A stretch of DNA of 64,000 bases from Palsa-295 sp963785585. Lineage in GTDB: Bacteria; Acidobacteriota; Terriglobia; Acidiferrales; UBA7541. Shown here piece by piece: positions 8,521 to 17,548 of this stretch. The stretch lies in assembly GCA_963785585.1 (NCBI GenBank), contig CAWAVW010000004.1, positions 186,001 to 250,000 of the forward strand, given 5' to 3'. How positions within the stretch are numbered: the stretch's first letter is position 1; each line of letters opens with the position of its first letter. The position numbers were made by a program, and so were the translations under genes. The notes under the pieces are model-generated. The model searched no databases and was not told the origin of the DNA. It saw nothing but the letters and a program-made list of their open reading frames with translations.

Positions 8521-9453
8521 TTATTTGCCCGGCGCTTTTCCGATCTGCTTATCCACGAGCGCCAACTCCCGCGAGAAAACCGGATTCCCCGGAAACTCGC
8601 TCGCCAAATCCGCCAGCAACTTCTGCGCGCTCGCGTTTTCGTGCTCGCGTTCATACGCCAGCGCCAGCATCACCTTGGCAAACGGCTGAAAGTAATGCCC
8701 GTGCTCCGCCGCCGACCGCATCTGATCCATTCCCTTCACCCGGTCGCCGTGTACTCCGCCAAACCATACGAACGCGCGCTTATAGCCCGGCAGGCAGCCG
8801 ATCACGTAGTTGCTCATTCCCAGCGCCACGTTCGCGTCCTGCATTGTATTGTCGATGGCCAGCAGCGCATTCGCCTCCGCTTCGGCCTGCTTCATCATGT
8901 TCAGCGCGGGAATTTGCTTCTTCACGATCAGCGCGTCGTAGTCGGACTCCATTCCGTCCGCCATCGTGATCGCCAGCATGGCCCGCAGGTTTCGCGAATC
9001 CGTCTTCAGCTGCAGCTTGGCCGCCTGCCGCGCCGCTTCGTTCGTTGTCAGAAACGCTTCGTTCTTGTTCTGCGCGGCGGTGCCGTCCACGCCGCCCAAA
9101 AATTTTGCGTCGTTCAGAAAAAATTCAGATGTCAGCACGCCCTTTTGGTTGAATTGCTCGAAAAGATAGCTGGCTGCCTCCGCCGCCTTTCCAAGCGCAT
9201 CGTCCGGCCGCGCCTTTTGATACGCAAGAAACGCCGCGCGCGCCTCGTCGAATTTCAGCTCGTACAGCCGCTGAAATCCCGTTTCAAGCAGTTTCGTCGA
9301 GGTATCGGCCTGCATGGTCGGCGTTTGCGATTGCGCCGCGCGCCTGGCGGCCGGTTGCCACCCGGCGCTTGCCGCGATTCCGGTCGCCAGCAAACTTGCC
9401 AACGCAGCCGACGTCCAACGCCATGCATGTTTACAAGGAATGATTTCCGCCAC
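8521..9453 (-). CDS. Exported TPR-like repeat protein
   Basis: A protein of 310 residues with a hydrophobic N-terminal segment (around residues 14-30, ALASLLATGIAASAG), probably a signal peptide or anchor. Helical repeats follow, such as FDEARAAFLAYQKARPDD and LALAYEREHENASAQKLLAD, which fit tetratricopeptide repeats. A middle segment (LGMSNYVIGCLPGYKRAFVW) is typical of a conserved family of uncharacterised acidobacterial proteins. It may act as a periplasmic scaffold. It is codirectional with the peptidase gene upstream but separated by 114 bases. Confidence 0.65.
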   Translation of the reverse strand: MAEIIPCKHAWRWTSAALASLLATGIAASAGWQPAARRAAQSQTPTMQADTSTKLLETGFQRLYELKFDEARAAFLAYQKARPDDALGKAAEAASYLFEQFNQKGVLTSEFFLNDAKFLGGVDGTAAQNKNEAFLTTNEAARQAAKLQLKTDSRNLRAMLAITMADGMESDYDALIVKKQIPALNMMKQAEAEANALLAIDNTMQDANVALGMSNYVIGCLPGYKRAFVWFGGVHGDRVKGMDQMRSAAEHGHYFQPFAKVMLALAYEREHENASAQKLLADLASEFPGNPVFSRELALVDKQIGKAPGK

Positions 9454-9567
9454 GGGTTCTCCTTCGATCGCTGCCGTTCGTCGCTCTTGGCAGTCTCCAG
9501 GAAGACCGCGTTTCCCTATTTTCTATGTTTCCGCGCCGCGCCGTCCATCCGGCCCGCGCCGCGTGCC

Positions 9568-11850
9568 CTAAAGATTATTCAGAATATATTCCATCGACCG
9601 CTGAATCAGCAACATCCGCGCCGCCGGGTCGCTGATTCCGTGCCCGCGTCCCGGGAAAATCATCAGCTTGTCCGGATAGTGGCTCGAATCGATCAGCGCG
9701 TTCAATAGCTCGATGCTGTTCGCAAAATGCACGTTGTCATCGCCCGTACCGTGAACCAGCATCAGCAATCCCTTCACGTTGGCCGCCTGGTTCACCGGAG
9801 ACGAATTCTTATAACCCTCCGGATTATTTTGCGGCGTTCCCATGTATCGCTCGGTGTAAATCGTGTCGTACAACTTCCAGTCGGTCACCGGCGCATCGGA
9901 CACGCCCAATTTGAACGCGCCGCCCGAATTGAACAGCGCTTCGAGCGTCATATATCCGCCGTAGCTTCCGCCCGTGATTCCGATGCGCGAGCCATCCACG
10001 TATCCCAGCGATTCCAGGTATTTCACGCCCGTCAATTGATCCGCCAACTCCACTTTTCCCATCTGGTGATAAATCGGCGTTTCAAACGCATGCCCGCGTC
10101 CCCAGGAACCGCGATTGTCCAGCGTCCATACGATGTAGCCTTTACTCGCGTACACTTCGTCCAGCAGGTAGCGGGCGCCGCCCCATGCGTTCCGCACCAG
10201 TTGCACGTGCGGCCCACCGTACACATTGATCAGCACGGGATATTTTTTGGCCGGATTGAAATGCACCGGCTTCACCATCGATGCGTACAGCTTCGTGCCG
10301 TCGTCGGCCTTCAACTCCACGAACTCCACCGGCGTCAGCTCGTAGCTGGCCAGTTCGGGAATCTTGCCTTCATAGATCGCCGCCACACGCGTCCCGTCCG
10401 TGCGAAGCAAATCCTGCCGGCCCGGCGTCGCAATATTCGAATACGAGTCGATGAACGTTTGCGTGTCCGGAGAAATGTTTGCCCCGTGCACGCCGTTCTC
10501 TTTCGTAATGCGGGTGATCTCTTTCGTCGCCAGCGCCACCCGGTACAGGCTCGTATCGCGCGGATCATCTTTATTCGCCAGGAAATAAACGTAGCCGCGC
10601 GCCTCATCCACCGCCGGATGGTTCGCCGACCCCGGGCCAAAACCGCCCAGGTCCGCGATCCCCCAATCTCCGTTCGTCAGTTGCGCGATCTGCTTGCCAG
10701 AATTTTCATACAGGTAGAAATGTCGGAATCCGCTGCGCTCGCTCGACCACAGAAATTTCTTGTTGTCAGAGAAAAAATACAAATCGTCGCTGATGTTGAT
10801 CCAATACTTGTCCGTTTCGGTCAGGATGGTCTTCGACGCGCCGGTCGCCGCATCCGCCACCAGCAGGTCGAGCTGGTTCTGCGCCCGGTTCAGCCGCTGA
10901 ATCGCCACGGCTTTGCTATCCGGCAGCCAATTCACGCGCGCGAGATACACATCTGTATTCGCGCCCGAATCCATCCATTTCGTTTCGCCGCCGGTCACCG
11001 CCACCACGCCCACGCGGACGATCGGATTCGCCTCGCCCGCCTGCGGATAGCGCGTGTATTCCGTTCCGCCCGTCGGGCTGCTCATATCCATGATCGGATA
11101 GCGCGTCACCGGCCGCTCGTCCATCTCGTAGTACGCAATCTTCGTCGAATCCGGCGACCACCAGTACGCCGTCCGCGCGTCAAGCTCCTCCGGATAGACC
11201 CAGTCGAGCTTGCCCTTCAGCACTTCGTCGCTGCCGCCGGTCGTCAGTGCGACGGGCTGGCCCGGATTCGCCACATTCACAACCCATAAATTCGCGTCGC
11301 GTGAAAAGCTGATCCACCGGCTGTCAGGCGAGAATTTTGGATCCTCAATTTCCGCTTCGCTCGAAAGGATCGGCTTCGACGCCATCGTCTTCAGGTCGAG
11401 CAGCACCAGGCTGTTCGTTCCGATGAACAGCATCGAATTTCCATCGGGCGCCCATTGATAGTTATCCGGACGAACGCGCCCCAGGCCCGTCGCTTGCGTC
11501 ATCTTTGCTTTTTCCGGTTGCGTCACCGCTTTCAGCGTTTCGGCATTCACCAGCACTTTGCGCTCGCCCGTGGACGCGTCCATCGTCCACAACTCCACCA
11601 CCGCGCTCGGCCCATATCCTTTTCGATCGAGGTACGAAAATCGCTTGCCGTCCGGCGCCCACTCGATTCCTTGCGTTGGTCGCCCGAAGAGTGACGGCGC
11701 GCCAAAGATTCTTTCGAGCGTCATCTCCTTCTTTGCCGTCGCGGGCGATTGTGTTGCCGCGGCCTGCGCAGAAAGTTGTGCGGGAAACGACGCCGCCATC
11801 GCAATCATCAAAATCGAACCAACCAGAATCCGCCGCGAAAAACTCTTCAT
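9568..11850 (-). CDS. Dipeptidyl peptidase IV (S9 family serine peptidase)
   Basis: A protein of 760 residues that cleaves N-terminal dipeptides after proline or alanine, probably in the periplasm. An N-terminal signal peptide (MKSFSRRILVGSILMIAMAA) is followed by the DPPIV_N beta-propeller and the alpha/beta hydrolase domain. Catalytic residues are the serine in GGSYGG at 629, aspartate in TGDDNVHF at 704/705 and histidine in GRGHG at 737. The double-Glu motif of the DPP4 substrate pocket is visible as DWVYPEELDARTAYWWSPD. The length matches the family. No operon partner is evident. Confidence 0.93.
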   Translation of the reverse strand: MKSFSRRILVGSILMIAMAASFPAQLSAQAAATQSPATAKKEMTLERIFGAPSLFGRPTQGIEWAPDGKRFSYLDRKGYGPSAVVELWTMDASTGERKVLVNAETLKAVTQPEKAKMTQATGLGRVRPDNYQWAPDGNSMLFIGTNSLVLLDLKTMASKPILSSEAEIEDPKFSPDSRWISFSRDANLWVVNVANPGQPVALTTGGSDEVLKGKLDWVYPEELDARTAYWWSPDSTKIAYYEMDERPVTRYPIMDMSSPTGGTEYTRYPQAGEANPIVRVGVVAVTGGETKWMDSGANTDVYLARVNWLPDSKAVAIQRLNRAQNQLDLLVADAATGASKTILTETDKYWINISDDLYFFSDNKKFLWSSERSGFRHFYLYENSGKQIAQLTNGDWGIADLGGFGPGSANHPAVDEARGYVYFLANKDDPRDTSLYRVALATKEITRITKENGVHGANISPDTQTFIDSYSNIATPGRQDLLRTDGTRVAAIYEGKIPELASYELTPVEFVELKADDGTKLYASMVKPVHFNPAKKYPVLINVYGGPHVQLVRNAWGGARYLLDEVYASKGYIVWTLDNRGSWGRGHAFETPIYHQMGKVELADQLTGVKYLESLGYVDGSRIGITGGSYGGYMTLEALFNSGGAFKLGVSDAPVTDWKLYDTIYTERYMGTPQNNPEGYKNSSPVNQAANVKGLLMLVHGTGDDNVHFANSIELLNALIDSSHYPDKLMIFPGRGHGISDPAARMLLIQRSMEYILNNL

Positions 11851-12005
11851 TGCGTTCTCCTCGATCGGCCATCGGAAATCAAACGCGCCATTCTAACGTG
11901 GCGACGCCCGAAACAACACACGTTCCACATCCGCACGGCAGCGCCGCGCGAAATTCGAATTTGGACGGAAAAAGCGCAAAGGGGGCGACAAATCGAAGTA
12001 CGGAT

Positions 12006-12539
12006 CTAGTTGGTTTGCTCTACGGCCACACCGGCATCGACGGCAGCCGGCTCTTCCCGAGCGCCGCGCCGCATCAGGAATGCCCCGATCGTTACCGCCA
12101 GCGCGAGCGCCAGCAGCGAACCGTCGCGCAGCAGCGTCATCGGGCCCAGGCGTTCGCCCGGTCCGAAACAGCCGCAATTAATCTCCAGACCCATCCGGTA
12201 GCTTCGCACCATCACCGAAAAGAATCCGCCGAGCAACAGCGTCGTGATCAGCGAGGAAAACCGCAGCCAGATCCCGCTCAACAGCCAAAGTCCCAGAAAC
12301 AGCTCAAACGGCGGCAGCAGATGCGCCACCAGACTGACCAGCGACGGCGAGAGCAGTTGATAGGAATCCACCTGCATGGCAAACATCGAAAGGGAAGTCT
12401 TCACCGACGCCGGCGACCACGGCATCGCCACTTGAGGTTTCAGCTTGGCGTACGCGGCGAACAGAAATACCGCTGCCAGCGCCAGCCGCCCCAGCAACAG
12501 GAGTGTTGACCCGATTTCGCGTTTTGATTCCGATCTCAT
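12006..12539 (-). CDS. MauE/DoxX-family membrane protein, likely redox partner
   Basis: A protein of 177 residues with about four membrane segments (starting LLLLGRLALAAVFLFAAYAK). A conserved cysteine motif, NCGCFGPGE, lies between segments three and four. This matches MauE-type proteins, which work with thioredoxin-like proteins in disulfide chemistry. It lies 10 bases downstream of a gene encoding an exported thioredoxin-fold protein with a CPSC active site, so the two probably form one operon. The substrate is unknown. Confidence 0.78.
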   Translation of the reverse strand: MRSESKREIGSTLLLLGRLALAAVFLFAAYAKLKPQVAMPWSPASVKTSLSMFAMQVDSYQLLSPSLVSLVAHLLPPFELFLGLWLLSGIWLRFSSLITTLLLGGFFSVMVRSYRMGLEINCGCFGPGERLGPMTLLRDGSLLALALAVTIGAFLMRRGAREEPAAVDAGVAVEQTN

Positions 12540-12549
12540 CGTTGTCCCA

Positions 12550-13275
12550 TTACTGGCTCAGCAGCGAATCGAAGAATTGCTTCAGGATCGGCCAGGTCAC
12601 CGACGACGCCATCGGCGAATACCGCTGTCCCTTGTAGGTGATTACAAACGTCGGCGTCGCCTTCACCGGCACTTTGTAGCCCATCGCAATATCTTCCACA
12701 ATGTACTTGTCCACCGAGCATGTCGGATCGGCCGTCGGCATCGAGCCATCCGCCTTCGAGGTCGGCGGCGCCGCCGAACACGTCTTCAGAATATTCACCA
12801 CCCGCGTAAAGTCCGCCGGGCTCATCGAACCGGCCACATACTTCGCCACGTCCCCGCTTTCCGTCCACGCGCCCTGGTTGTCGAAAAGCGCCGCGTCCAC
12901 ATCCTGAAACTTTCCGATTTTCGCCGCGGCATTCGCGAACCGCGCCGCTTCGCCCGAATACCGGTGCATCTGCAGCGGGAAGTCGTGATGTACCAGATAA
13001 ACCTTTCCTTGCGCGACATACGTCTGAATCATCGTCTTCAGCGTGGACTCGTAGAAATTTCCGCACGACGGGCATTCGTAATCGCTAAACACTTCCATCG
13101 TGATCGGCGCGCTCTTGATCCCGATCGTCTTGTTCGGCACAGCGCTCGCCGCCGCATCCGCCTTCGGATGCGCCTTCGCCGACGTCACCTTCGCCGTCTG
13201 TGCCGAAGCGCCGGCTGCCGCCAGCAGACACATCCCCAGCACTAGGGCTGCACCCCGTCCTAACGTCTGGCGCAT
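12550..13275 (-). CDS. DsbA-like exported thioredoxin-fold protein
   Basis: A protein of 241 residues with a signal peptide (AALVLGMCLLAAAGASA) and a DsbA/DSBA-like domain with the active site C68-P-S-C71 in EVFSDYECPSC. The cis-proline-type segment is ATPTFVITYKG. It is likely to make or exchange disulfide bonds in periplasmic proteins. The frame is open from 13365, but the ATG at 13275 has AGGAT upstream and begins the signal peptide, so it was chosen. It pairs with the MauE-like gene that follows after 10 bases, whose cysteine motif could reoxidise or reduce it. Confidence 0.86.
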   Translation of the reverse strand: MRQTLGRGAALVLGMCLLAAAGASAQTAKVTSAKAHPKADAAASAVPNKTIGIKSAPITMEVFSDYECPSCGNFYESTLKTMIQTYVAQGKVYLVHHDFPLQMHRYSGEAARFANAAAKIGKFQDVDAALFDNQGAWTESGDVAKYVAGSMSPADFTRVVNILKTCSAAPPTSKADGSMPTADPTCSVDKYIVEDIAMGYKVPVKATPTFVITYKGQRYSPMASSVTWPILKQFFDSLLSQ

Positions 13276-13663
13276 CGATCCTGCATCATCGAATCCGATT
13301 CGAAAATTCAACGAACCCCTCCGCACTCGACCAAAAATCGCTCCAGATTGTAACGCGAAAGCCATCGCCAGACCTCGCAGCTTTTCGCCGAGGTGCCGTA
13401 TTGCAATGCGCCCTGTCGCCTTCTCTGCCGTCGCGGTGGGTTAGACGTGTGGCTCCCCACCTGGGTGGCCTTGCCCGGTGCAAAAATCTCGCGAAAGTGC
13501 CCCAAGCCTATATGCTCACTTTAAGTCTATTATATTCATAGGAATGCAGACACACATAAAACTTGACAATGATACACTCAATGCGTATGATAGCCGTGTT
13601 TGAATCACGACGATCCCGCCCGCGCACTACCCGCGCCCGCCGGACGTTCACTGGAGCACATTC
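13276..13663. other. Divergent intergenic region before dnaK
   Basis: A 388-base gap between the DsbA-like gene and dnaK. It holds the dnaK promoter and HAIR-like site at 13562-13591 and an AT-rich stretch around 13509-13575. A GGTGGG/CCCACC inverted pair lies around 13433-13466. No gene is seen in it. Confidence 0.6.
13562..13591 (+). promoter_or_regulatory. dnaK promoter overlapped by a HAIR-like HspR operator
   Basis: A -35 box TTGACA (13563-13568) and -10 box TATGAT (13586-13591) are 17 bases apart, close to the sigma-70 consensus. Over the -35 and spacer lies CTTGACA-N7-ACTCAAT (13562-13582). The known HspR operator HAIR is CTTGAGT-N7-ACTCAAG: 11 of 14 positions match and the spacer length is identical. 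The operon ends with an hspR-type gene, so repression by HspR with DnaK as corepressor is likely. Confidence 0.75.
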
Positions 13664-15613
13664 ATGAGTAAGATTATCGGTATTGACCTCGGAACCACCA
13701 ACTCGGTGGTCTCCGTCATGCAGGGCGGCGAGCCGCAAGTCATCCCCAACCAGGAAGGCGCCCGCACCACTCCTTCGGTTGTTGGCATCACCAAGAGCGG
13801 CGAACGCCTCGTCGGCCAGGTGGCCAAGCGCCAGGCAATCACCAACCCTGAAAATACGATTTATTCGATCAAGCGCTTCATGGGCCGCCGCTATGACGAA
13901 GTAAACGAAGAAATGAAGATGGTGCCGTACAAAGTCGTCAAGCATGGCGACGGCGTCGCTGTCTTGGCCCACGGCAAGGAATACACTCCGCCGGAAATCT
14001 CCGCGATGATTTTGCAGAAGCTGAAACTCGCGGCCGAAGACTTCCTCGGCGAAAAAGTCACCGAAGCGGTCATCACCGTTCCGGCCTATTTCAATGACGC
14101 GCAACGCACCGCCACCAAGGACGCCGGCAAGATCGCCGGTCTCGACGTGAAGCGCATCATCAACGAGCCCACGGCGGCCGCGCTCGCCTACGGCCTCGAC
14201 AAGAAGAAAGACGAAACCATCGCCGTGTACGACTTCGGCGGCGGCACCTTTGACGTCTCGATCCTTGAAGTCGGCGAAGGCGTGATCGAAGTGAAAGCCA
14301 CCAACGGTGACACGCACCTCGGCGGCGACAACATCGACCAGCGCATCGTCGATTGGCTCGTCGAAGAATTCAAGAAAGACGAAGGCCTCGACCTGCACGC
14401 GAAAGGCAACGAAATGGCTCTGCAACGTCTGCGTGACGCTGCCGAACGCGCCAAGATCGAGCTTTCGTCCACGCTCGAAACCGAAATCAATCTGCCGTTC
14501 ATCACCGCCGATGCCACCGGCCCGAAGCACTTGGTCAAAAAACTCGGCCGCCCGAAACTCGAATCGATGGTCGCGGACATCGTGAACCGCTCGATCGAGC
14601 CGTGCAAACAGTGCATGAAAGACGCAGGCGTGGACGCCAGCAAGATCAACGAAGTCGTGCTGGTCGGCGGCCAAACCCGCATGCCCATGATTCAAGAGCT
14701 GGTGAAGAATCTGTTCGGCAAAGAAGGCCACAAGGGCGTGAACCCCGACGAAGTCGTGGCAGTCGGCGCCGCGATTCAGGGCGGCGTGCTCGGCGGCGAA
14801 GTGAAAGACATTTTGCTGCTCGACGTCACACCGCTGTCGCTCGGCGTCGAAACCCTGGGCGGCGTAACCACCGTGCTGATTCCGCGCAACACCACGATTC
14901 CGACCCGCAAGTCGGAAACGTTCTCCACCGCCGCGGACAATCAGACCTCGGTTGAAATCCACGTGCTGCAGGGCGAACGTCCTGTCGCCAGTGGCAATCG
15001 TTCGCTCGGTAAGTTCCACCTGATCGGCATTCCTCCCGCTCCGCGCGGGCTGCCGCAAGTCGAGGTCACCTTTGACATCGACGCCAACGGCATCCTCAAC
15101 GTCTCGGCGAAGGACAATGCCACCGGCAAGGAGCAGAAGATCACCATCACTGCCTCCACCGGACTCAGCAAGGAAGAAGCCGAGCGCATGCAGAAGGAAG
15201 CCGATGCCCACGCGTCCGAAGACCAGGAACGCCTGGCCGAAGTCGAAGCGCGCAACCGTCTCGACAACCTGGTCTATCAGACCGAGAAAGTCGTGAAGGA
15301 CAATCGCGACAAGCTACCCGAAGCCGACGCCAAAGCGGCCGAAGACGCCATCGCCGAAGCGCGTACCGCACTCTCGGAAGGCGGCGTCGCCAAGCTGAAC
15401 GCAGCGGCTGAAAACCTCACCAAGGCTTCGCACAAAGTCGCGGAGACCATGTACAAGGCTCAGCAAGCGGGCGCAGCAGCCGGAGCTTCCGGCGCGGCCG
15501 GCGGCTCGTCCAGCTCCGCGGGACACGAAGGCGCGCCGAACACTCCTCCGCAAGGGGGAGACGTGGTCGACGCCGAGTTCGTGGACGTGGACAACACCAA
15601 GCAACCGAACTAA
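13664..15613 (+). CDS. dnaK: Chaperone DnaK (Hsp70)
   Basis: ATP-dependent cytoplasmic chaperone that binds unfolded segments and is helped by DnaJ. It has 649 residues, the usual length. The actin-like ATPase domain shows GIDLGTTNS near the N-terminus, YDFGGGTFDVS near residue 190 and VVLVGGQTRMP near 330. The linker has DVTPLSLGVETLGG, followed by the substrate domain and a disordered tail ending in DVVDAEFVDVD. GGAG lies 7 bases before the ATG. It heads a dnaK-dnaJ-hspR cluster with no grpE inside it. A terminator-like hairpin after its stop may lower expression of dnaJ and hspR. Confidence 0.98.
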   Translation: MSKIIGIDLGTTNSVVSVMQGGEPQVIPNQEGARTTPSVVGITKSGERLVGQVAKRQAITNPENTIYSIKRFMGRRYDEVNEEMKMVPYKVVKHGDGVAVLAHGKEYTPPEISAMILQKLKLAAEDFLGEKVTEAVITVPAYFNDAQRTATKDAGKIAGLDVKRIINEPTAAALAYGLDKKKDETIAVYDFGGGTFDVSILEVGEGVIEVKATNGDTHLGGDNIDQRIVDWLVEEFKKDEGLDLHAKGNEMALQRLRDAAERAKIELSSTLETEINLPFITADATGPKHLVKKLGRPKLESMVADIVNRSIEPCKQCMKDAGVDASKINEVVLVGGQTRMPMIQELVKNLFGKEGHKGVNPDEVVAVGAAIQGGVLGGEVKDILLLDVTPLSLGVETLGGVTTVLIPRNTTIPTRKSETFSTAADNQTSVEIHVLQGERPVASGNRSLGKFHLIGIPPAPRGLPQVEVTFDIDANGILNVSAKDNATGKEQKITITASTGLSKEEAERMQKEADAHASEDQERLAEVEARNRLDNLVYQTEKVVKDNRDKLPEADAKAAEDAIAEARTALSEGGVAKLNAAAENLTKASHKVAETMYKAQQAGAAAGASGAAGGSSSSAGHEGAPNTPPQGGDVVDAEFVDVDNTKQPN

Positions 15614-15634
15614 GCATCGAACGCAGTCTCAAAA

Positions 15635-15672
15635 GCAGGGGCGGAGCCTCCACTCCGTCCCTGCAAATTTTT
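15635..15672 (+). terminator. Intrinsic terminator or attenuator between dnaK and dnaJ
   Basis: The arms GCAGGGGCGGAG (15635-15646) and CTCCGTCCCTGC (15653-15664) form a 12-bp stem with one G-T pair and a 6-base loop. A run of five T follows at 15668-15672. It lies inside the 84-base dnaK-dnaJ gap, so it probably lets only part of the transcripts continue. Confidence 0.8.
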
Positions 15673-15697
15673 GTAGGGTCGCTTCACGCAAAATAAA

Positions 15698-16885
15698 ATG
15701 GCGAGCACACCCAAAACCGATTACTACGAACTTCTCGGCGTCCCGCGCAAAGCCGGCGCCAAGGATCTTCGCGCTGCCTACCGCAAGCTGGCGCGCAAAT
15801 ATCATCCTGACCTGAATCCCGGCGACAAATCCGCCGAGGAAAAGTTCAAGCAGATTCAGGAAGCCTACGACGTGCTGTCCGACGCCAAAAAGCGCCAGAT
15901 CTACGACCAGTTCGGCTTCAACACGCCGGGCCAGGGCGGACCTCCGCCTTCCGGAGCCGGTTACGGATACGGCGGCAGCGGCAATCCCAACGACGTGCAG
16001 TTCGACTTTGGCGGATTTGATTTCGGCGGCGGTGGCGCCGGAGCGGGCGGCCAGGGCGGCGGCTCGAGCTTCCGCGATCTTTTCAGCCAGTTTTTCCGCG
16101 GGCAAAATGCCGCGCGCGCCGCGGAAGAATCCGAACCCGGCTCCGATCTCGAGTTCCACATCGACATCACCTTTGCCGAAGCGATGCGTGGCGCCACCAA
16201 GAAACTCAGCATCACCCGCCTCGATGCCTGCAACGTCTGCCACGGCGAAGGCGTGCAGCCTGGCGATGAAAAAATCTGCCCCGCCTGCAACGGCACCGGA
16301 CAAGTCACTCAGGTCAGCGGCAAGATGCGCTTCCAGGTTCCGTGCTCGCGCTGCGGCGGCAGCGGACGTCTGCAGACCATCTGCAAAAATTGCGGCGGCG
16401 AAGGCCGCGTGCCGCGCGTCGATACGCTCGAAGTCCGCATTCCTCCCGGCGCGCACAATGGTTCGCGCGTCCGCGTCGCCGGACGCGGCAATGCCGGCAC
16501 CCAGGGCGGCCCTCCGGGCGATCTCTACATCATCACCAAAGTCGAGCCGCATCCGTTTTTCGATCGCCGCGGCGACGACCTTTACACGACCGTGCCGGTC
16601 ACCGTCACCGAAGCATCGCTCGGCGCCAAGGTGGACGTGCCCACGATCGACGGCCGCGCGCAGGTGCGTATTCCTCCCGGCACCAACAGCGGCAAGCGCC
16701 TCCGCCTTCGCGAAAAGGGCGCTCCGTCCGCGCGCCTTCAGGGCAAGCGCGGCGACCAGATCGTCGAAGTGCAGATCGTCGCGCCGAAACCGGAAGACGA
16801 ACGAGTGCGCAATCTGCTGAAGGAACTCGCGAAAGTGGATCCCGAAGATCCGCGCACCGAAATTTTTTCGAAAGCCGTCGTGTAG
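15698..16885 (+). CDS. dnaJ: Chaperone DnaJ (type I Hsp40)
   Basis: Co-chaperone that delivers substrates to DnaK and stimulates its ATPase. It has 395 residues. The J domain carries H36-P37-D38, followed by a Gly/Phe-rich segment. Four CxxCxGxG zinc motifs follow (CNVCHGEG, CPACNGTG, CSRCGGSG, CKNCGGEG), then the two C-terminal beta domains. These make it a full type I DnaJ rather than CbpA. It sits between dnaK and hspR. Confidence 0.97.
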   Translation: MASTPKTDYYELLGVPRKAGAKDLRAAYRKLARKYHPDLNPGDKSAEEKFKQIQEAYDVLSDAKKRQIYDQFGFNTPGQGGPPPSGAGYGYGGSGNPNDVQFDFGGFDFGGGGAGAGGQGGGSSFRDLFSQFFRGQNAARAAEESEPGSDLEFHIDITFAEAMRGATKKLSITRLDACNVCHGEGVQPGDEKICPACNGTGQVTQVSGKMRFQVPCSRCGGSGRLQTICKNCGGEGRVPRVDTLEVRIPPGAHNGSRVRVAGRGNAGTQGGPPGDLYIITKVEPHPFFDRRGDDLYTTVPVTVTEASLGAKVDVPTIDGRAQVRIPPGTNSGKRLRLREKGAPSARLQGKRGDQIVEVQIVAPKPEDERVRNLLKELAKVDPEDPRTEIFSKAVV

Positions 16886-16929
16886 GTCGAAAAACGATTT
16901 AGAACACTTTGTTTGGCGGAGTGCCAAAA

Positions 16930-17325
16930 ATGGTTCGCCCCAGAAAACGAGCGAAGGCCGGCTACATGATCAGCGCCGTCGCCGAGCTGTACCAGCTTCA
17001 TCCCCAGACGCTGCGCCTCTACGAGCGCGTCGGACTGCTGAAGCCTTCGCGTTCGCAGGGCAATACGCGCCTGTACACCGACGAAGACCTCGAACGCCTC
17101 GAAGTGATCCTCAACCTCACGCGCGAGCTGGGCGTCAACCTCGCCGGCATCGAAATCATTTTGAACATGCGCGACAAAATGTCCGAAATGCAGTCGCAGA
17201 TGGAAGAATTCATCCACGCCGTCCGCAGCGAAATGTCGCGCGGCTTCAACACCACCGACGACCGCAAATTCCGCAACGCCATCGTGCGCACCACGCCGCG
17301 CCAGTCGATTCGCGTGATTAAGTAA
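16930..17325 (+). CDS. hspR: HspR, MerR-family heat-shock repressor
   Basis: A protein of 131 residues. The MerR-type winged helix reads ISAVAELYQLHPQTLRLYER, then VGLLKPSRSQGNTRLYTDED, followed by a coiled-coil dimer helix and the LGVNLAGIEIILNMRDKM stretch typical of HspR. HspR represses dnaK operons at HAIR sites and is helped by DnaK. The ATG at 16930 was chosen for its GGAG 8 bases upstream; an in-frame TTG at 16909 is less likely. It is the last gene of the dnaK-dnaJ cluster, 44 bases after dnaJ. A HAIR-like site overlaps the dnaK promoter, which supports the name. Confidence 0.9.
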   Translation: MVRPRKRAKAGYMISAVAELYQLHPQTLRLYERVGLLKPSRSQGNTRLYTDEDLERLEVILNLTRELGVNLAGIEIILNMRDKMSEMQSQMEEFIHAVRSEMSRGFNTTDDRKFRNAIVRTTPRQSIRVIK

Positions 17326-17327
17326 GA

Positions 17328-17397
17328 GTGGCGAGTGGCTAGGGGCAAGTGGCTAGCTGAAAGTGGCTAGTGACGAGTGGCGAGTGGCTAGAGTGCA
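17328..17397 (+). repeat. Heptanucleotide tandem repeat
   Basis: About ten consecutive 7-base units just after the hspR stop. GTGGCTA occurs at 17335, 17349, 17363 and 17384, GTGGCGA at 17328 and 17377, and the others are degenerate (GGGGCAA, GCTGAAA, GTGACGA, GAGTGCA). All keep the 7-base phase. Such heptamer arrays are prone to slippage. No coding role is seen. Confidence 0.85.
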
Positions 17398-17548
17398 GGC
17401 AAGCCGTCTCCGTGCCCTCAAGCTGTTCTCCTCTTTTCTCTGTGTTGATGTTCTCGCCTTTGCCTTTGTTTTTGAATTCCACAGCACACGCGAATTTCCT
17501 CAGCCGCGCTCGCTTGCGCATCCTTGCCCGCGCGCTTATTCTTCTTTC

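Noticed and set aside
13508..15211. 567-codon minus-strand frame across dnaK
   Set aside because: Antisense to an unmistakable DnaK; composition follows the codon bias of dnaK.
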